A DNA stretch of 64,000 bases from Zygaena filipendulae (GCA_907165275.2 CAJRBF020000008.1:1-64000), one strand, 5' to 3'; shown: positions 49,028 to 61,827, numbered from the stretch's first letter. Numbers and translations are program-made. Notes: generated by a model not told the origin, from the letters alone.

Positions 49028-50568
49028 TTAATAGAAAACTCAAGCCACATCGCTCGAGCGTGTTCGTAATCTTCATCGGTAATTGACTCATTCGTAAGCG
49101 AGTTAAAAAAACGGTCTTTAGACGGTAAACAGGTATCAGCATATCGTTCCCAACTAGACATGTAATCATATGGATACACTCCTTTTCGAGTGAGCAGATT
49201 AAAGTGTTTTTCATCAGGATAGTAAGATTTTAAGTATCTAAATTCATCCTTTTTCATGGTTGCGGCTAACTTTTCTATGCTTGTCCCCAAAAACTTGAAT
49301 GAATCCACAAATCTTATTTGAAAATAATCTTGTCCAGAAATCGGAATAAACTTTGTGAAAGAAATATAGTTTTCTTTTGTTTTCGGTATTACCTTAATAG
49401 ACCCAGGGGCTTTCCCTAATTCTTTGATAAAAAGATGACAATCATAACCAGACAGGTTATGAAAGACAACAGGCAAGAACTTTGGTACTTGATATTTTAA
49501 ATTACAGTAACTATGAGCAGCGCCACGGAACTGTCCTGTCAAATGACAATGATCACGAACTTTATCTACTGTTATTAGACCCTCGCAAATGTGACAAGTC
49601 TCTGCGTTCTCATAATTATAAGCATCAGTATCAGTAAAAACCATAGGCACGTTTTTATTTAATATTTCGCTGATTTTCTTTGCATCGTCACAAATAGATT
49701 TAACAAACTTATCAGCACAATCACGTCCTCTATATGAGGTTATGTGGTTGTATCGTGAATCTACTGTACAAACGAGGTGATAGGCAAAAGCTACAGGTAC
49801 ATGTCGCTGTTGAGTCACTGTAGAAGATTTTAACGGATCGGGTTCGCAACTATCGTAAGTTTCGAGCATAGCTTCAAAATCTGCATAAACAACAAAAGGA
49901 ACGTTTTGCTTTCGGTCATAATTTTTAAATTCTATAAAGGAACCTTTTGGAGGTAATTCGGTAGCCACACCTCCGCAGATATGAGAACATAACTGATCGT
50001 TCGAGTTGAAAAATTGTAAACAATGATCGCAAAAGTGCAATTTGTTACAATGCTTAGTAATTTGACTTCTAACAAGACGCGACAGATCCTTTATCAAACA
50101 GTAATGCGACATATCACCTTCTTCAAGATAAAGTAAATGAATAACTTTTTTGTTCAATGCGTCTGATTTGTAAAGTGGACCGACCACTAACTTCTTATCA
50201 TTTAAACCGTATACAAAAATACATATATGCGGATTGTTCTGTTCAAACCGAGCGATGTCTGAGAAACTCATTGGGAACGATAAGCCATCCACGTTCAACA
50301 CGTCATTAAATTTAGGATAAGATGAAACTCTATCAGAATGACGTTGAGCAGGATACAAAGCAGCAGTTACTGACCATAAAAAACAAAAATTATCATTATT
50401 CTTTATATTTAAACAGGCTTTCTTTGATTTGATTAAAGCCGGCAACTCAATGAAACTTGAACCACGCAAAGGCTGGTATTTGTTTATGTTAACTTCTAAA
50501 TGAGAATTATGCAAAAATGTCCAACCACTATCACGCTCTTGAAATTCACTTGCTTTTTTGATCAAATT
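49028..50568 (-). pseudogene. Orphan fragment of Polinton DNA polymerase B
   Basis: 1,541 bp matching 39607-41147 of Polinton 2 at very high identity. It covers the exonuclease motif and HNH-like region but lacks the N-terminus and all polymerase motifs. It shares some variants with Polinton 1 and others with Polinton 2, so it derives from another copy. Both ends are abrupt and no terminal repeats are near. Confidence 0.93.
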
Positions 50569-51150
50569 GTCGCGCAATACGCGAGATGTCATAATATGAT
50601 ACGATTAGGAATTCTAGCATTATGTTATAGCAACACTGGTATTTAGTTTGTACCCACATAGCCATGTAATAAATTAATGTCGGTTCCCTCACAATCATTG
50701 GTGGGGTTGTGGGAAACTATAAATACTAGTGTCATGCCAGGCGAACGGCTTAGTGCATTTTAGTGCATCTGAGTGCATCTTAGTGTTTCTAAGTAGTCAC
50801 TATGCTCGACTGGAGTGATCGTAAGAAGTGTTCTATTTCTATTGTGTGTATAAGTGTATGTGAATTGTGAAATGAAAGGAAATGAATTGAGATGAAATGG
50901 AGGTGCGCGGGCTGCCAGTGGCAGGTCGTTGGCGGCACTGCTCTGGGTGTGCGACACCCTTTGAACGAGACAACAAAGAATCACATGCTGCCAGGAGTGT
51001 TCCAGCGATGTGAACGGTAAAGCATATCTCCCATATAAGGTTAGTGGTTTTATGATAATAACTGATTGTCCAAATACCCTCATGTAAAACGGAGTGAGAC
51101 TTGGGGAGATACGATATGTGCTCATGAATGTCGAGTGATGCCAACAAATT
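50569..51150. other. Unassigned DNA, possible LTR/promoter region
   Basis: It has a TATAAATA at 50718-50725, followed by repeated TTAGTGCAT(C/T)-type words (50753-50785). It could be an LTR promoter. No coding frame recognised. Confidence 0.3.
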
Positions 51151-51555
51151 AAGGTTCAATTAAATACCGAAACGAAATGAAATGAAATGAAGTGAACTGA
51201 CTCCCGGGCATCTCAATTGATAGATGTACGGTCAAATCACCTGAATAGAGTCAGTTCACAAATCAAGGTTCAATTAAATACCGAAATGAAGTGAACGTGA
51301 CTCCCGGGCATCTCAATTGATAGATGTACGGTCAAACCACCTGAATAGAGTCAGTTCACAAATCAAGGTTCAATTAAATACCGAAATGAAGTGAACGTGA
51401 CTCCCGGGCATCTCAATTGATAGATGTACGGTCAAACCACCTGAATGGAGTCAGTTCACAAATTAAGGTTCAATCAAATACCGAAATGAAGTGAAGAACG
51501 TGACTCCCGGGCATCTCAATAGATAGATGTACGGTCAAACCACCTAAATAGTCAG
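51151..51555 (+). repeat. 100-bp tandem repeat, four units
   Basis: Starts at 51151, 51265, 51365 and 51465. Each unit contains GACTCCCGGGCATCTCAAT and GAGTCAGTTCA. The first unit carries an extra GAAAT-repeat expansion (114 bp). Confidence 0.92.
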
Positions 51556-51651
51556 TTCAGAGAATCAATCAAGTACATTGAATCCTGGAGGTATGGGAGG
51601 GTCTAAAGGGGACGGTTTGGAGGACTCTGGGGGCCACAGAAGGCCGCCCAC

Positions 51652-51676
51652 CCATCACGGGCGTGGCCCGTGATGG
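51652..51676. repeat. Perfect 10-bp-stem hairpin
   Basis: CCATCACGGG, CGTGG loop, CCCGTGATGG. GC-rich in an AT-rich neighbourhood. The flanks (51556-51875) show no gene. Confidence 0.6.
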
Positions 51677-51875
51677 TGCTATCGCTGGAGTCCAATCTCG
51701 CGAGAATAGAATACAATTCAACTAAGCACAATAGGAGTGCGTACTGCGTATCTTGTCTCTTAACGTCTCACTCCAAATCCCTAGCGTATACAACTTCTTC
51801 TGACGCCAATGAACGTGTGCATATCTGAACCTAGGCCATATCCAATATTATCCACTAATGGCGACATAGGTGGTT

Positions 51876-52208
51876 AATAGGCTAGTTTCCTGGGTAAAAA
51901 AATCAAAATTCTATTTAGTCCATCAGTTAGATAATAAAAAAATAAAAGACACGTATTTTTTGCTTTTTTAAAATAATGGAAATATGCATAGATAAAGCGC
52001 ATTAAAGTTTAGGGTGGGGGACTCGTGATGTCACAGCTCGCTATAACGTGCGAACAAACTGTAGCGAGGCCTGGCGTCATGTGATATTTCGACTTGATAT
52101 ATCTCCGTTATTTTTTGGTTACATAAAAAATAAAAAAATACGTGTCCAATATTTTTTAATAATCTACAAAACGGACTAAAAAAGAAAATTTAGGAAACTA
52201 GCCTATTT
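51876..52208. mobile_element. MITE-like element with 16-bp inverted repeats
   Basis: AATAGGCTAGTTTCCT at 51876-51891 is mirrored at 52193-52208. The inner parts are also partly palindromic (TTTTTT-rich arms, TTTAGTCCAT against ACGGACTAAA). 333 bp with no coding capacity. The superfamily is not assigned. Confidence 0.75.
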
Positions 52209-55060
52209 GTTGCTTGATTATTACAAGAAAAATAAAAGATCTAAAATGTAAAAGAGTGCGTTTATTATAAAATTAAAATTCGGCCGCCATTCCCCAACAG
52301 TGGTAGCAGAGCATGGTTCACTAAAACTTGAAGTTCCGGGCAAGATTAAAAATTATATAGCAAGACAATGGCAGCCGTAAGTCTATGTAACTTACCCCCC
52401 CTCGCGCGACTTCCTCCGATCTACTTCTTACTACGTTAATCTCTAATTTGGCCTGATTGTCTAGTGGTTAGGACTCTAACTTCGTTGTGTGCAGTTACCT
52501 ATGATTCTTTTAGGTTGAGATTGAACTATCGTCTTAGTATTTGCATCATAGTTTTTTGCTTGGTTAAGTTTATAGCTAAGATTCTAAAGTTAATACATGA
52601 ACGATCTCTAATTTATGCTTAGCGAATACACGGACGGTTTTAGATTAGTACACGGACGAATCCCTATTTTTATTGCTTTCGTGCGACCTCTTTCCTAACT
52701 TTAGGTGGATGATCTATTTTTAATCTATTTATGTGGATGATCTAGTTTTCTTAGTTTGTTTGTGACGACCTGCCTCCCTAACATTATATCGATGTCCTAT
52801 TTTATTAGTTTGTTTTCCGGCCTAATCTATTGGCTTGTAGGCTAAGTTTGAATAATCTTGACCCTTATGTTTATCTATCCCTACAATCTGTTTTAGTTTG
52901 TGTTTGTCGGTTTAACCCCGGTCAAAATCTCGTCAAAAACTACCATTCCTGGCTCAGATGGCTCAGACATTGCCAGGATGCATAAATATATATAATAAAC
53001 CACCCAGACGATTCTATTCCAAGGTCGACCAGATTTTGTCCCCTCAGCATGACGCAAGCATTGGCCACAGGAACCTCAAGTACTACGTGAAATGATTGTT
53101 GGCACTGCAACCAATCCCGACGTCAAACCGAAGGTAAGGCTTCCAGTTAATACATAAGTATTCGCCGGAAGGTGGTATAGCCCCTCCTGCGCTATTCCAC
53201 GGTGATGACCATCCAGCACAATGCCTTCGTCACCTCCCCCAACCTGTTTCACAAGGTAGAGGATCATTCTGGATGGTTACATCTAAGATCATTCACCAGC
53301 GTCCATTTCAGGAATCCAGTGAGGAGACTGTACGTCCCCAGTCCGAAGACTACCGCCGCGTTGGAGTCATGGTGAGCCCTTGAATATGTGCCAGCCTGAA
53401 GACCAGGGTTGGGTGGGACCACCACAAACCAAACCCCAGCACAGTGATCCAAAATTGTATGTGTGTGTTATCGGAGACCAATCTCTCCCTGGAACCTGGA
53501 ATTTCAGCTAGTGAAGTCTCTGTCATACTGCAAGCAGTAAGGCCGTAGCCTAGCCGTAGCTGTAGAGTTGAATGGCTCTCTCTCCCCTGTGAACCCACTC
53601 GGGCATCCAACTCGTTCTGCCACATCAGAACATTGGCAAGCACATCGTGTTGGAAAACACAAAGGTTGCCGAGAATCTAGCGTCAGCGACGAGGTCGCCA
53701 ACAGCCGATCCCCCAGCCTCTGCACAACGGTCTCGATCGCAAAGCGCAGGGACCTACGTAAGCATACATGTGGTTGCGAGTCACAGTAGCTCCAGTCTGT
53801 CTCCGCAGCCAGCAATCGAGCCACAGAGCGCATTGGCCCATCAGTAATGTTTATAATAAAAAGAAAGATAAAACAGAAAGAAGAGCGAACAACCCTTCCC
53901 TGGTGTAGGAGAGGGCCGGCATCTCCAGTCAGCCGCATCGGTGATATGTAGATTGCATAACACGGAAGGCGTTGTTATTCAAGGTAAGATACAAGGCGCA
54001 CAACGAAACTCGTCACGGCGCAGATGACTCAAGGCGCGGATTTTTACCCATCTACGCCATCATACGCTCGCGACGTGCAATGTCCAACCGTTCAAGATTA
54101 GAGTTACGTTTGCTTCGAGCCTATTTGGTACTGTGATTTAAAGATCCTTCCTCGTGACTAATGTTTTCAGGTCAACGCTCGAGATATCCTAACGGACGTC
54201 AAGTGCGCTGACAGACCTTCGCACAAAAACATTCAACCACTCTGCGCTATCGCTCGCTCAACAAGACTATTCGTAACGAACCGTCTTTTGTAATGATAAA
54301 AATCAATACAATTATTCTACTCAAAGCATCTCGTTCACGAGGCGCATCGGCCCACATACGCTTTCATGCGACCACCAAGTATCATAATCGCGCATGCTCG
54401 CCTCTGCACAACGCAATCAGGACACAATGCGTAATGACGAATCTTTCAGGTCGCGTGTACGAATCCTTGCACAAACCGATAAATCGTTCTGCGCGCAGAC
54501 CGCTCGACCACGACGTACTTTATGCAAAGTACTTAATTTATTAAAAAATTTGTATGAGAAAATAAATTTTATGTTTGATAAATGTGCAATAATATTATAT
54601 TTATTGTCCCTTAGACGTTCCCTCCCCAGTGCATTCGTTTATTATTACACTATTATCAATTTACTTTTCCAACAAACTTTTGTTGTTAGGACATTTTTTA
54701 CCTCCGTATTCCCCGTAGATATACGGCTCGTGGATACTGGCGGTGCGTTCACTGAGACGCCTGAGGCGGGGATTCGGGTTTTCCAACTTGCTCCTATACT
54801 CTTGAAACTTAACATACATTTAGAATTCCCTAATATAAGCACTTTCCTTCATATAATATTTTGTCCTAACTTCTTTAGTTTAGGAGTTATTATTGATAAA
54901 CGTACTAAAACTTGTTTTTGATGTTATTTGAACCGCAATGTCCTCTAATATGTTTTAAATGTAATTTTATAGGTGTATTTTATTATCTTCTATACTTTAA
55001 TAATTATTTAAGATTTTATTTATAATCAAAAAAATTTTGTAGGACCTTATGGGTCGTCAC
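52209..55060. other. Long stretch without recognisable genes
   Basis: TGGTAGCAGAGC at 52301-52312 follows CCCCAACA and resembles an LTR/primer-binding-site junction. TTGTCTAGTGGTTAGGA at 52458-52474 resembles the A-box region of a tRNA-Glu-derived SINE. Between 53000 and 53950 many overlapping short frames occur on both strands, with higher GC, perhaps decayed transposon coding DNA. I cannot name any product. Confidence 0.3.
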
Positions 55061-55080
55061 ATCTACAACAAAAAGATAGA

Positions 55081-56790
55081 TTGATTGTACCGTTCGCGGG
55101 AAATAACTTCACCACGTGGGTATTCCGCATCAAAAGTATTCTGCGAGAAAACGGTGAGTTGCGTGCGATCGAAGATGAAGATTTTTCCAAAAAAGAAGCC
55201 AACATGGCGGGCGAGAACAAAGCTCAGGCCATTATAATTGCGGGCGTCGCCGACATTCACATCGAATACATTAAAAAGGATACGGCGTATGCTATGATAA
55301 AAAGCTTGGAAGAAAATTTTAAATTGAAAAGCGTCAGATCAAAATTATTTTTGAGGCGAAAATTAACGGATTCGAAATACGTAGAAAAGAATTCACTTAT
55401 TGAACATATAAATAGGATGGAAGAAACATTCTCCGAGCTAGGTGAGGCGGATGCCGGTTTAAGTGAGGAAGAGAAAGTTAACTACCTGTTATTATCAATG
55501 CCCCCGTCCTACGAAGGAATCATTACGGCATTAGAAATAATGGAAAGCTTAAAATTGGATTTTGTAAAAAATAGACTACTTGGCGAAGAGGAGAAAAGAA
55601 AGAAAAATACAAATGAAACAGGCTGTACACCATACAATAATGCTTTCTTATGCTTTACTTGTGGACGACCCGGACATAAAAAATTTCAATGCAGAATGCA
55701 AAGTAACTATCAAAATAGAAACGATCCGAGGGGACGAGGACACTATCAAGGAAATACAACCAGAGGATTTTTCCAAGGATATGGACGAGCTCAAGGAGGG
55801 CCAGGCAGAGTACAAAGAGGAATAGGGCGTGGTCGTGCAGTGACCTCTAGATCAAGGGGTCAAAGTCAAACAAGACACTATGAGATGGACAATGCGTTTA
55901 TGTGTGACAGTGAAAATAGTGATCTTAGTGTAAATAATGGAAACATTGACATATCTTTCTGCATTGATTCAGGTTGCACAGACCATTTAGTGAATAGTAA
56001 GGATTTATTTTATGAATATGTCATATTAAAACAACCAAAAAGGATCTCAGCCGCTAAGAATGGAGTTTCTTTGGATGTTTTAGGAATAGGAAATATAAAG
56101 GTAAACTCTGTTGTTAATAATAAAACACACACATGTACAGTTAAAAATGTTTATTATGTGCCAGAATTGAGAAAAAATTTATTGTCTGTATACAAAATGG
56201 AGCAAAGTGGATGTAAGGTAGTCTTCTCTGATGGATCTGTAATAGTTTTTAATAGAAGAGGTCAGTTGATTATTATTGGAAATAATGATAATTTATTATA
56301 CATGGTAAATTTTCAGTACAAAAATATTCAATGTAATTTATCTTTTGATAGTGATTTATGGCACAGACGTCTTGGTCATTTGAGTACTAGTAGTATAAAT
56401 ATGTTAATAAATAAAAATATGGTTAATGGGCTTAATATAAATAAAGTTGACGAACAAATATGTGAACCATGCATTATGGGGAAAATGACTAGAATGCCAT
56501 TTAACAGGAAAGGGTACAGGGCATCAAAACCTCTAGAATTAGTTCATACTGATGTGTGTGGTCCCATAACACCTATCACTTGGGATGGATATACATATAT
56601 GGTAACTTTTATCGATGATTATACTCATTTTGTTATAATATACTTAATAAAGAATAAATCTGAAGTTTATAGCAAATTCAATACCTATTATAACTATGTG
56701 ACAAAACATTTTAACTGTGACTTACTAAAACTGAGATGTGACAATGGAGGCGAATATGTTTCTTCTGATTTTAGACGCTTTTGTGATGAA
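55081..56790 (+). pseudogene. Copia 2 gag, protease and integrase N-terminal part
   Basis: An open frame of about 570 codons. Gag of UBN2 type ends in a CCHC zinc knuckle (CFTCGRPGHKKFQC). The protease active site is IDSGCTDHL. The integrase HHCC domain (HRRLGHLS through CEPCIMGK) and the first two catalytic Asp (HTDVCGP, RCDNGGEY) follow. The frame ends where LINE sequence begins. There is no gag ATG at the frame start, so the 5' end is truncated. Confidence 0.9.
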
Positions 56791-56830
56791 TAGAATAGAA
56801 TAGAATAGAATAGAATAGAATAGAATAGAA
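56791..56830. repeat. (TAGAA)8 microsatellite, LINE tail
   Basis: Forty bp, exactly at the LINE/Copia junction. On the minus strand it is the 3' tail of the LINE. Confidence 0.9.
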
Positions 56831-57368
56831 TAATTTTTTATTTCGCAACAGACACACACACACAAAACTTAATAACAAAATCACAAACAATTTCATTACA
56901 AACTAAACTTAAAAAGAAAAAAGATATTGGCTGGCTGGTTTTGGTCGCGGTGTGTCTCTGCTGCTGCAAATGGCAGCTGACTCAGCATATGCTGAGGATG
57001 GGAACCCTCAGCGCTGGTTTTCAGTCAGCGCCAGCAGTCCCACGAGCGTCCCAGAGTGCGGCGCAGCGAAGCGGAAAAATAGATACATAGATACATGATA
57101 ATTAGTTCACAGTATAATTAAATAATAGATACCATACATACGTAAATAGAATACAAATTAGATAAATACATAATATCATAAATTATATACAATCATTTTA
57201 TAATAACTCAATACATACATATGTAATATACACATACACATCATATCAATACATAATATGCATATATACACACACACACACATACACACATGTACATGCA
57301 TACGACGCAAACACGAGATAGCCGAAAACGGACATTCCCGATGCAACCACGGGGTCAAAGGGTCATAG

Positions 57369-59399
57369 TCAGTTACGGCGAGAAGTTTGGACAGGTAAGG
57401 AGAGATTCTGCTGTTCCAGCAGGTATGCGTTGAGCTTGCGCCCAAAAACATATCTACTAGATGCGTCTCGAACTGGAGGTGGAATGTCATTCCAACACTT
57501 GGACGCCGCAAACTTGAAGCTACCACGAAAAGCTGCCGTTCGATGTGACGGAGTGAGAATTTTATCTCTGTGTATGGAGCGCTGCCGGGATGACCACTCC
57601 AGCTTTTTATATAGGTACTCGGGAGCCTTATTGCGTACCACACCAAACATTAGCGAGGCCAGATGGAGGCGCCTACGGGATTCCATATTCAGGAGCTTTG
57701 CAGCGCTCAAGTAAGGCGTGACATGGGATCTGAAAGGAATTTTAAAATAGAAACGAGCACATGCGTTTTGTACTCGTTGTATTAATTTTCTTGTCCGGCC
57801 AAGTATACAGCCACCATAGACAACATCACAGTAGTTTAATCTAGACAGTATCAACGACTCACTCAGCCTAACACGCAAATCAGTGCTGAGGTAATCGCGT
57901 ATACCATACAGAACTTTGAGACGATAAAAGCAGTTATTGACCACATTTTTGATGTGGCTTTCAAAATGTAGTTCACCATCCATAGTCACACCGAGATTTT
58001 TTGCTTCTATCACCCTTTCTACCGGTTTGTTCATGATAGCTATATTATTGACCGCAAGAGCTTGCACCGTATTATGGATTTGATTTTTAGTGCCAAGTAC
58101 CATGTATTTAGACTTGCTAGGATTCAGAGCCAAACACCCCCTATCAGACCACGCAGCAATGTGATTGAGATCCCTGTTGATCAGATTGGCAGCCTCACCT
58201 GCTTTGGATGGTAATGTGGAAATATACAACTGTGTATCATCAGCATAAAGATGGAATTTGCTACTCTCAATTTCGTTAACGACATCGGCACTATAAAGAA
58301 TGAACAGCAGGGGCCCTAATATGGATCCCTGCGGTACACCTCTAGTTAACTGTTTTGCTGCAGAGTATACCATAGTGCCATTATTTTTATGCAGACCTAC
58401 TAATTGCGCGCGAGCCGACAGGTAACTGTCAAACCACCGAATCGTAGCATTATCAAATCCATAATACGACATCTTCGATAGCAAGAGGGGGATACTCAGG
58501 CAATCGAAGGCCCTGGAGAAATCTAGCAACACTAGAATTGTGCTCCTTCCCTTGTCAAGCTCTGACAACACATTATCTACGACGTCAAGCAGAGCAGTCG
58601 CCGTACCTCGACCCCTCCTAAAACCTGACTGTAAGTCAGGTAGTATACCATTTGTCTCCAGGTACTCCGACACCTGACCATACACAGCCCTCTCCACTAT
58701 CTTAGACATGCAAGAAAGTATACTGATAGGACGGAGGTCAGACATGTGGACAGGGTTAGGCTTCTTGGGAAGAGGAGTAACTTTCGCCGTCTTCCAGTCG
58801 GTCGGAAAAGTGTTTGTCAGTATGCTTCGATTAACCATTTCAGTTAAAATAGGCAAAGTCCTCGGTAATGTCACTAAGATCATGTCAATGTCAATCAGGT
58901 CAACTCCTTTAGCATTAGTTTTTATTGTTGTCAGTATTTTTGCAATTGCAAAGGGAGTTAAAGTTCTAAGTGTAAATGTAGTAGCCTTGTCATGTCGATT
59001 AAATTCGAAATACGTCAAATCAGAAATGGAAATGTCAGTCTTACCGGGCAAATTCAAAAAGTGGTCATTTATCGCGTCAGCGTCATTGTAGTGTGAGGGT
59101 AGTTCCTGATTACGTTTTTCCGGCAGAACAGTGCGTTTGAGATTTTTCCACAGGCGCTTTGAGTCATTGGCATGCTGGTTTATATTTTCTTGGAAAAAGG
59201 CACGTTTCTCATAAATAAGGGCAGAGACAACCAAATGTTTTAGATCTAAATAATATTTTTTGGCTGTATTAGTTTTGGTTACTTTATACCTTTTATGAGC
59301 CTCATCGCGAAGACGCATCATCAAACGCACAGTGTCTGTAAGCCATGGTTTTGGTGACTCCCTCCTAATAACAGTCCTTACAGGTAGTAAGAAGTTCAT
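57369..59399 (-). CDS. LINE reverse transcriptase ORF (676 aa)
   Basis: The reverse transcriptase motifs are KVTPLPKKPNP, RPISILSCMSKI, LDFSRAFDCL, GVPQGSILGPLLF and LYADDTQLY (catalytic YADD). The C-terminal region includes KCWNDIPPPVR. The frame is intact to its stop. Related coding sequence continues upstream in another frame (59400-59514), so one indel or the truncation separates them. No endonuclease remains. Confidence 0.88.
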   Translation of the reverse strand: MNFLLPVRTVIRRESPKPWLTDTVRLMMRLRDEAHKRYKVTKTNTAKKYYLDLKHLVVSALIYEKRAFFQENINQHANDSKRLWKNLKRTVLPEKRNQELPSHYNDADAINDHFLNLPGKTDISISDLTYFEFNRHDKATTFTLRTLTPFAIAKILTTIKTNAKGVDLIDIDMILVTLPRTLPILTEMVNRSILTNTFPTDWKTAKVTPLPKKPNPVHMSDLRPISILSCMSKIVERAVYGQVSEYLETNGILPDLQSGFRRGRGTATALLDVVDNVLSELDKGRSTILVLLDFSRAFDCLSIPLLLSKMSYYGFDNATIRWFDSYLSARAQLVGLHKNNGTMVYSAAKQLTRGVPQGSILGPLLFILYSADVVNEIESSKFHLYADDTQLYISTLPSKAGEAANLINRDLNHIAAWSDRGCLALNPSKSKYMVLGTKNQIHNTVQALAVNNIAIMNKPVERVIEAKNLGVTMDGELHFESHIKNVVNNCFYRLKVLYGIRDYLSTDLRVRLSESLILSRLNYCDVVYGGCILGRTRKLIQRVQNACARFYFKIPFRSHVTPYLSAAKLLNMESRRRLHLASLMFGVVRNKAPEYLYKKLEWSSRQRSIHRDKILTPSHRTAAFRGSFKFAASKCWNDIPPPVRDASSRYVFGRKLNAYLLEQQNLSLPVQTSRRN

Positions 59400-59514
59400 T
59401 GTACTGTCTTACCATAGTGTCAATATCGTCAAGTCCAAGTAAACTGTCCCAGTCTATCAACTCCAAGTCCTTGTCAAAAGAGTCACGGTCTATGTTCTCT
59501 ATGTCTATGACAGG

Positions 59515-61503
59515 GGAATTGTTATACAATACACAGTTCCATATAACCCGGAAATGAACGGTGTAGCAGAGCGAATGAATCGCACACTAATGGATAAAGC
59601 AAGGACAATGCTGATAGATGCTAATTTATTAAGAGACTTATGGGGTGAAGCTGTTTTGTGTTCAGCTTACATAACAAACAGAAGTCCCACCTGCAACAAA
59701 GATAAAACTCCAAGTGAATTATTCTATGGAAATAAACCTGATGTATCAAATATGAGACCTTTTGGGGCAACAGCCTACAATCATGTCCCTAAAGAGTAAA
59801 GGCAGAAACTAGATCCTAAAGCTAAGAAAGTAATGGTTGGATATTCTACAAGAGGATACAAATTATGGGATACAGAAAAAAGATAAATAATAACAGCAAG
59901 AAATGTCATTTTTGATGAAACTTCTCAGAAAAAGGAAGAGATGATAAGGATACCTATCAGTTCAAATGAAAATGAAGAAAAAGAAAAATCTCTGGAAAGC
60001 AAGGATATTGTGGTGAAAAATAAAGAAGAAATAGAAAATATAGATGTGAAAATGTTGCAAACTAAAGACATAGAAGACCAAGAGAAAATTTTAGTAGAAA
60101 AAGATGAAACACAAAAGGATGATAAAATTCATGAAGAAAAGTCAGAAACAGGGAGAGTAAAAAGAAAAATAATGAAACTTAGATGGCAAAAAGTCTATGA
60201 AATTGACATAAGTGATAGTGATGAAGCTCTATATTCTCTACTGACTTACAACACAGATGTGCCAACAAATTATGATGACATCAAACTAAGGAGAGACAAA
60301 GCACAATGGGAAAATGCAGTATCTGAAGAATTAAAAGTTTTAGAACAAAGTGAAATCTGGAAAATCATGCCTACACCAGAAAACAAGGAGTTATTAGATA
60401 GTAAATGGGTTTTTACTAGAAAAGAAGTAGGAGGTCAAGAAATATGTAAAACAAGGCTAGAAGTGAAAGGATTCCAACAAAAGGATAATTTAGAAGATAC
60501 TTATTCACCAGTTTTGAAATACAAACATTAAGAGTTTTGCTATCAATTGCTGCACATAAGAACTATAATATTCACCAGATGGAGATGTAAAGGGAGCCTT
60601 TCTTTATGGTAGAATAGATGAAGAAGTATATTTAAAGTCACCACAGGGATTAAAACTAACAGAAGGACATGTTTTAAAATTACTCAAATCTTTATATGGG
60701 CTCAAGAAGTCACCAAAATATTGGTACGAAAAGTTTACAGATATGATTACTAGTTATGGATTTGAACGTTCATAGAATGATTATTGCCTGTACCGGAAAG
60801 GAGAGATTTATTTACTGATCCATGTCGACGATTATTTATTGTAGGACCGAATGATAACTTAATAGTTTCGGTTATATATAGAACTTCTTAAACACAAAAT
60901 TTAGAATGAAAGACTTGGGAAAGAATAATTTAATTTATCTAGGTATATCAATTAACAAGGTTAGGGATACCATAGTATTAAATCAAACTAAATATCTATA
61001 AAATGTTGTAAGAAAATATAATATGGAAAATTGTAAAGGTATTGACACTCCAATGGAGAATAATTTCAAATTTGAATATGTTGAATCAGAGGTAGACATG
61101 ACTTTGGAAAACCAGTGTAGATCTTCGATAGGCTCAGTAATGTACGCGATGATTAGCATTAGACCAGATTTGGCTACTGCTATTTCATACCTCAGTAGAT
61201 TTCAGTCAAGATCAAGTCTAAAACTATGGAAGGCATTAAAGAAGGTACAGATATGTGAAAGAAACTGTAAATTATAATTTAGTATACTATAAAAATGATT
61301 GTAACACATTGATAGGTTATGCAGATGCTGATTTTGCTAGAGATAGTGATAGAAAATCCACTAGCGGATATTTATTTCAACTTTTTGGTAATACAGTAAC
61401 ACGGAGATCTAAGAAACAGAGCACTGTGGCTCTTAGTACTACTGAATCTGAGTTAATCGCACTGTGTGAAGCTTCTGTAGAAGCATGTTGGCTAATTTGT
61501 TGA
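59515..61503 (+). pseudogene. Copia 2 integrase end, reverse transcriptase and RNase H, heavily broken
   Basis: NGVAERMNRTL holds the third integrase Glu. In-frame stops occur at 59797 and 59884. The frame at 59941-60531 has an acidic linker and the reverse transcriptase start (DSKWVFTRK), then frameshifts near 60526. Later pieces (YGLKKSPKYWYEKF, VDDYLL, GYADADFARDSD, ALSTTESELIAL) are in different frames. RNase H is truncated at 61503. Confidence 0.9.
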
Positions 61504-61517
61504 TAAATGTAATGAAA

Positions 61518-61827
61518 TGTTAAATTTACTAGTGTAAGGTAAATATGTTAGAATGAGAAGAATGAACGAGCGAGGTAGTGAGAGCGAGTAGGAAGTGTTA
61601 GGTGTGAACTCAGTGTGAAGTTGTGAAATAAAGAGATGTCATGGCGATGGTCGTTTGAATAGTTCAACCTTACACTAGTCTATGTGCACTGGCAACATTC
61701 TCTCTCTTACCTCTGAAGCTTAACGAGTACGTGTACGCTGTAATTTTGTGAGAATATAATTAAATAAAAACAATCCGATCAGTATCAATATTTTATTACA
61801 ATATTAAAACCAACCTGAAAGAAAACA
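61518..61827 (+). repeat. Copia-type LTR (probable)
   Basis: It begins TGTTAAAT and ends AAAACA, just before a copia-type primer-binding site. Inside, ACTAGTGTAAGG (61528-61539) is mirrored by CCTTACACTAGT (about 61666-61677). Only one copy is in the window, so the limits are provisional. Confidence 0.5.

Larger units (their letters stand above)
56791..59514 (-). mobile_element. LINE (CR1/Jockey-group) inserted in Copia 2 integrase
   Basis: The minus-strand element is 5'-truncated in the endonuclease/linker region, with a (TTCTA)n tail. Copia coding resumes at 59515, close to the catalytic-Glu motif. The 3' UTR (56831-57368) includes (CA)n runs at 56854-56866 and 57263-57278. Confidence 0.85.
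55060..61503 (+). mobile_element. Decayed Copia element 2
   Basis: Gag through RNase H in order, interrupted by a LINE at 56791-59514. No 5' LTR is seen, and the RNase H is cut at 61503. It is unrelated at close range to the Copia at 14986. Confidence 0.85.

Noticed and set aside
51151..51555. CRISPR array
   Set aside because: Units are 100 bp and fully repeated with no unique spacers, and the context is a eukaryotic genome.
52452..52530. tRNA-Glu gene
   Set aside because: Only the A-box half resembles tRNA; the B box and acceptor stem do not pair. At best a SINE head.
53504..53938. 144-codon minus-strand protein
   Set aside because: Overlaps other open frames on both strands, odd composition, no recognisable domain.
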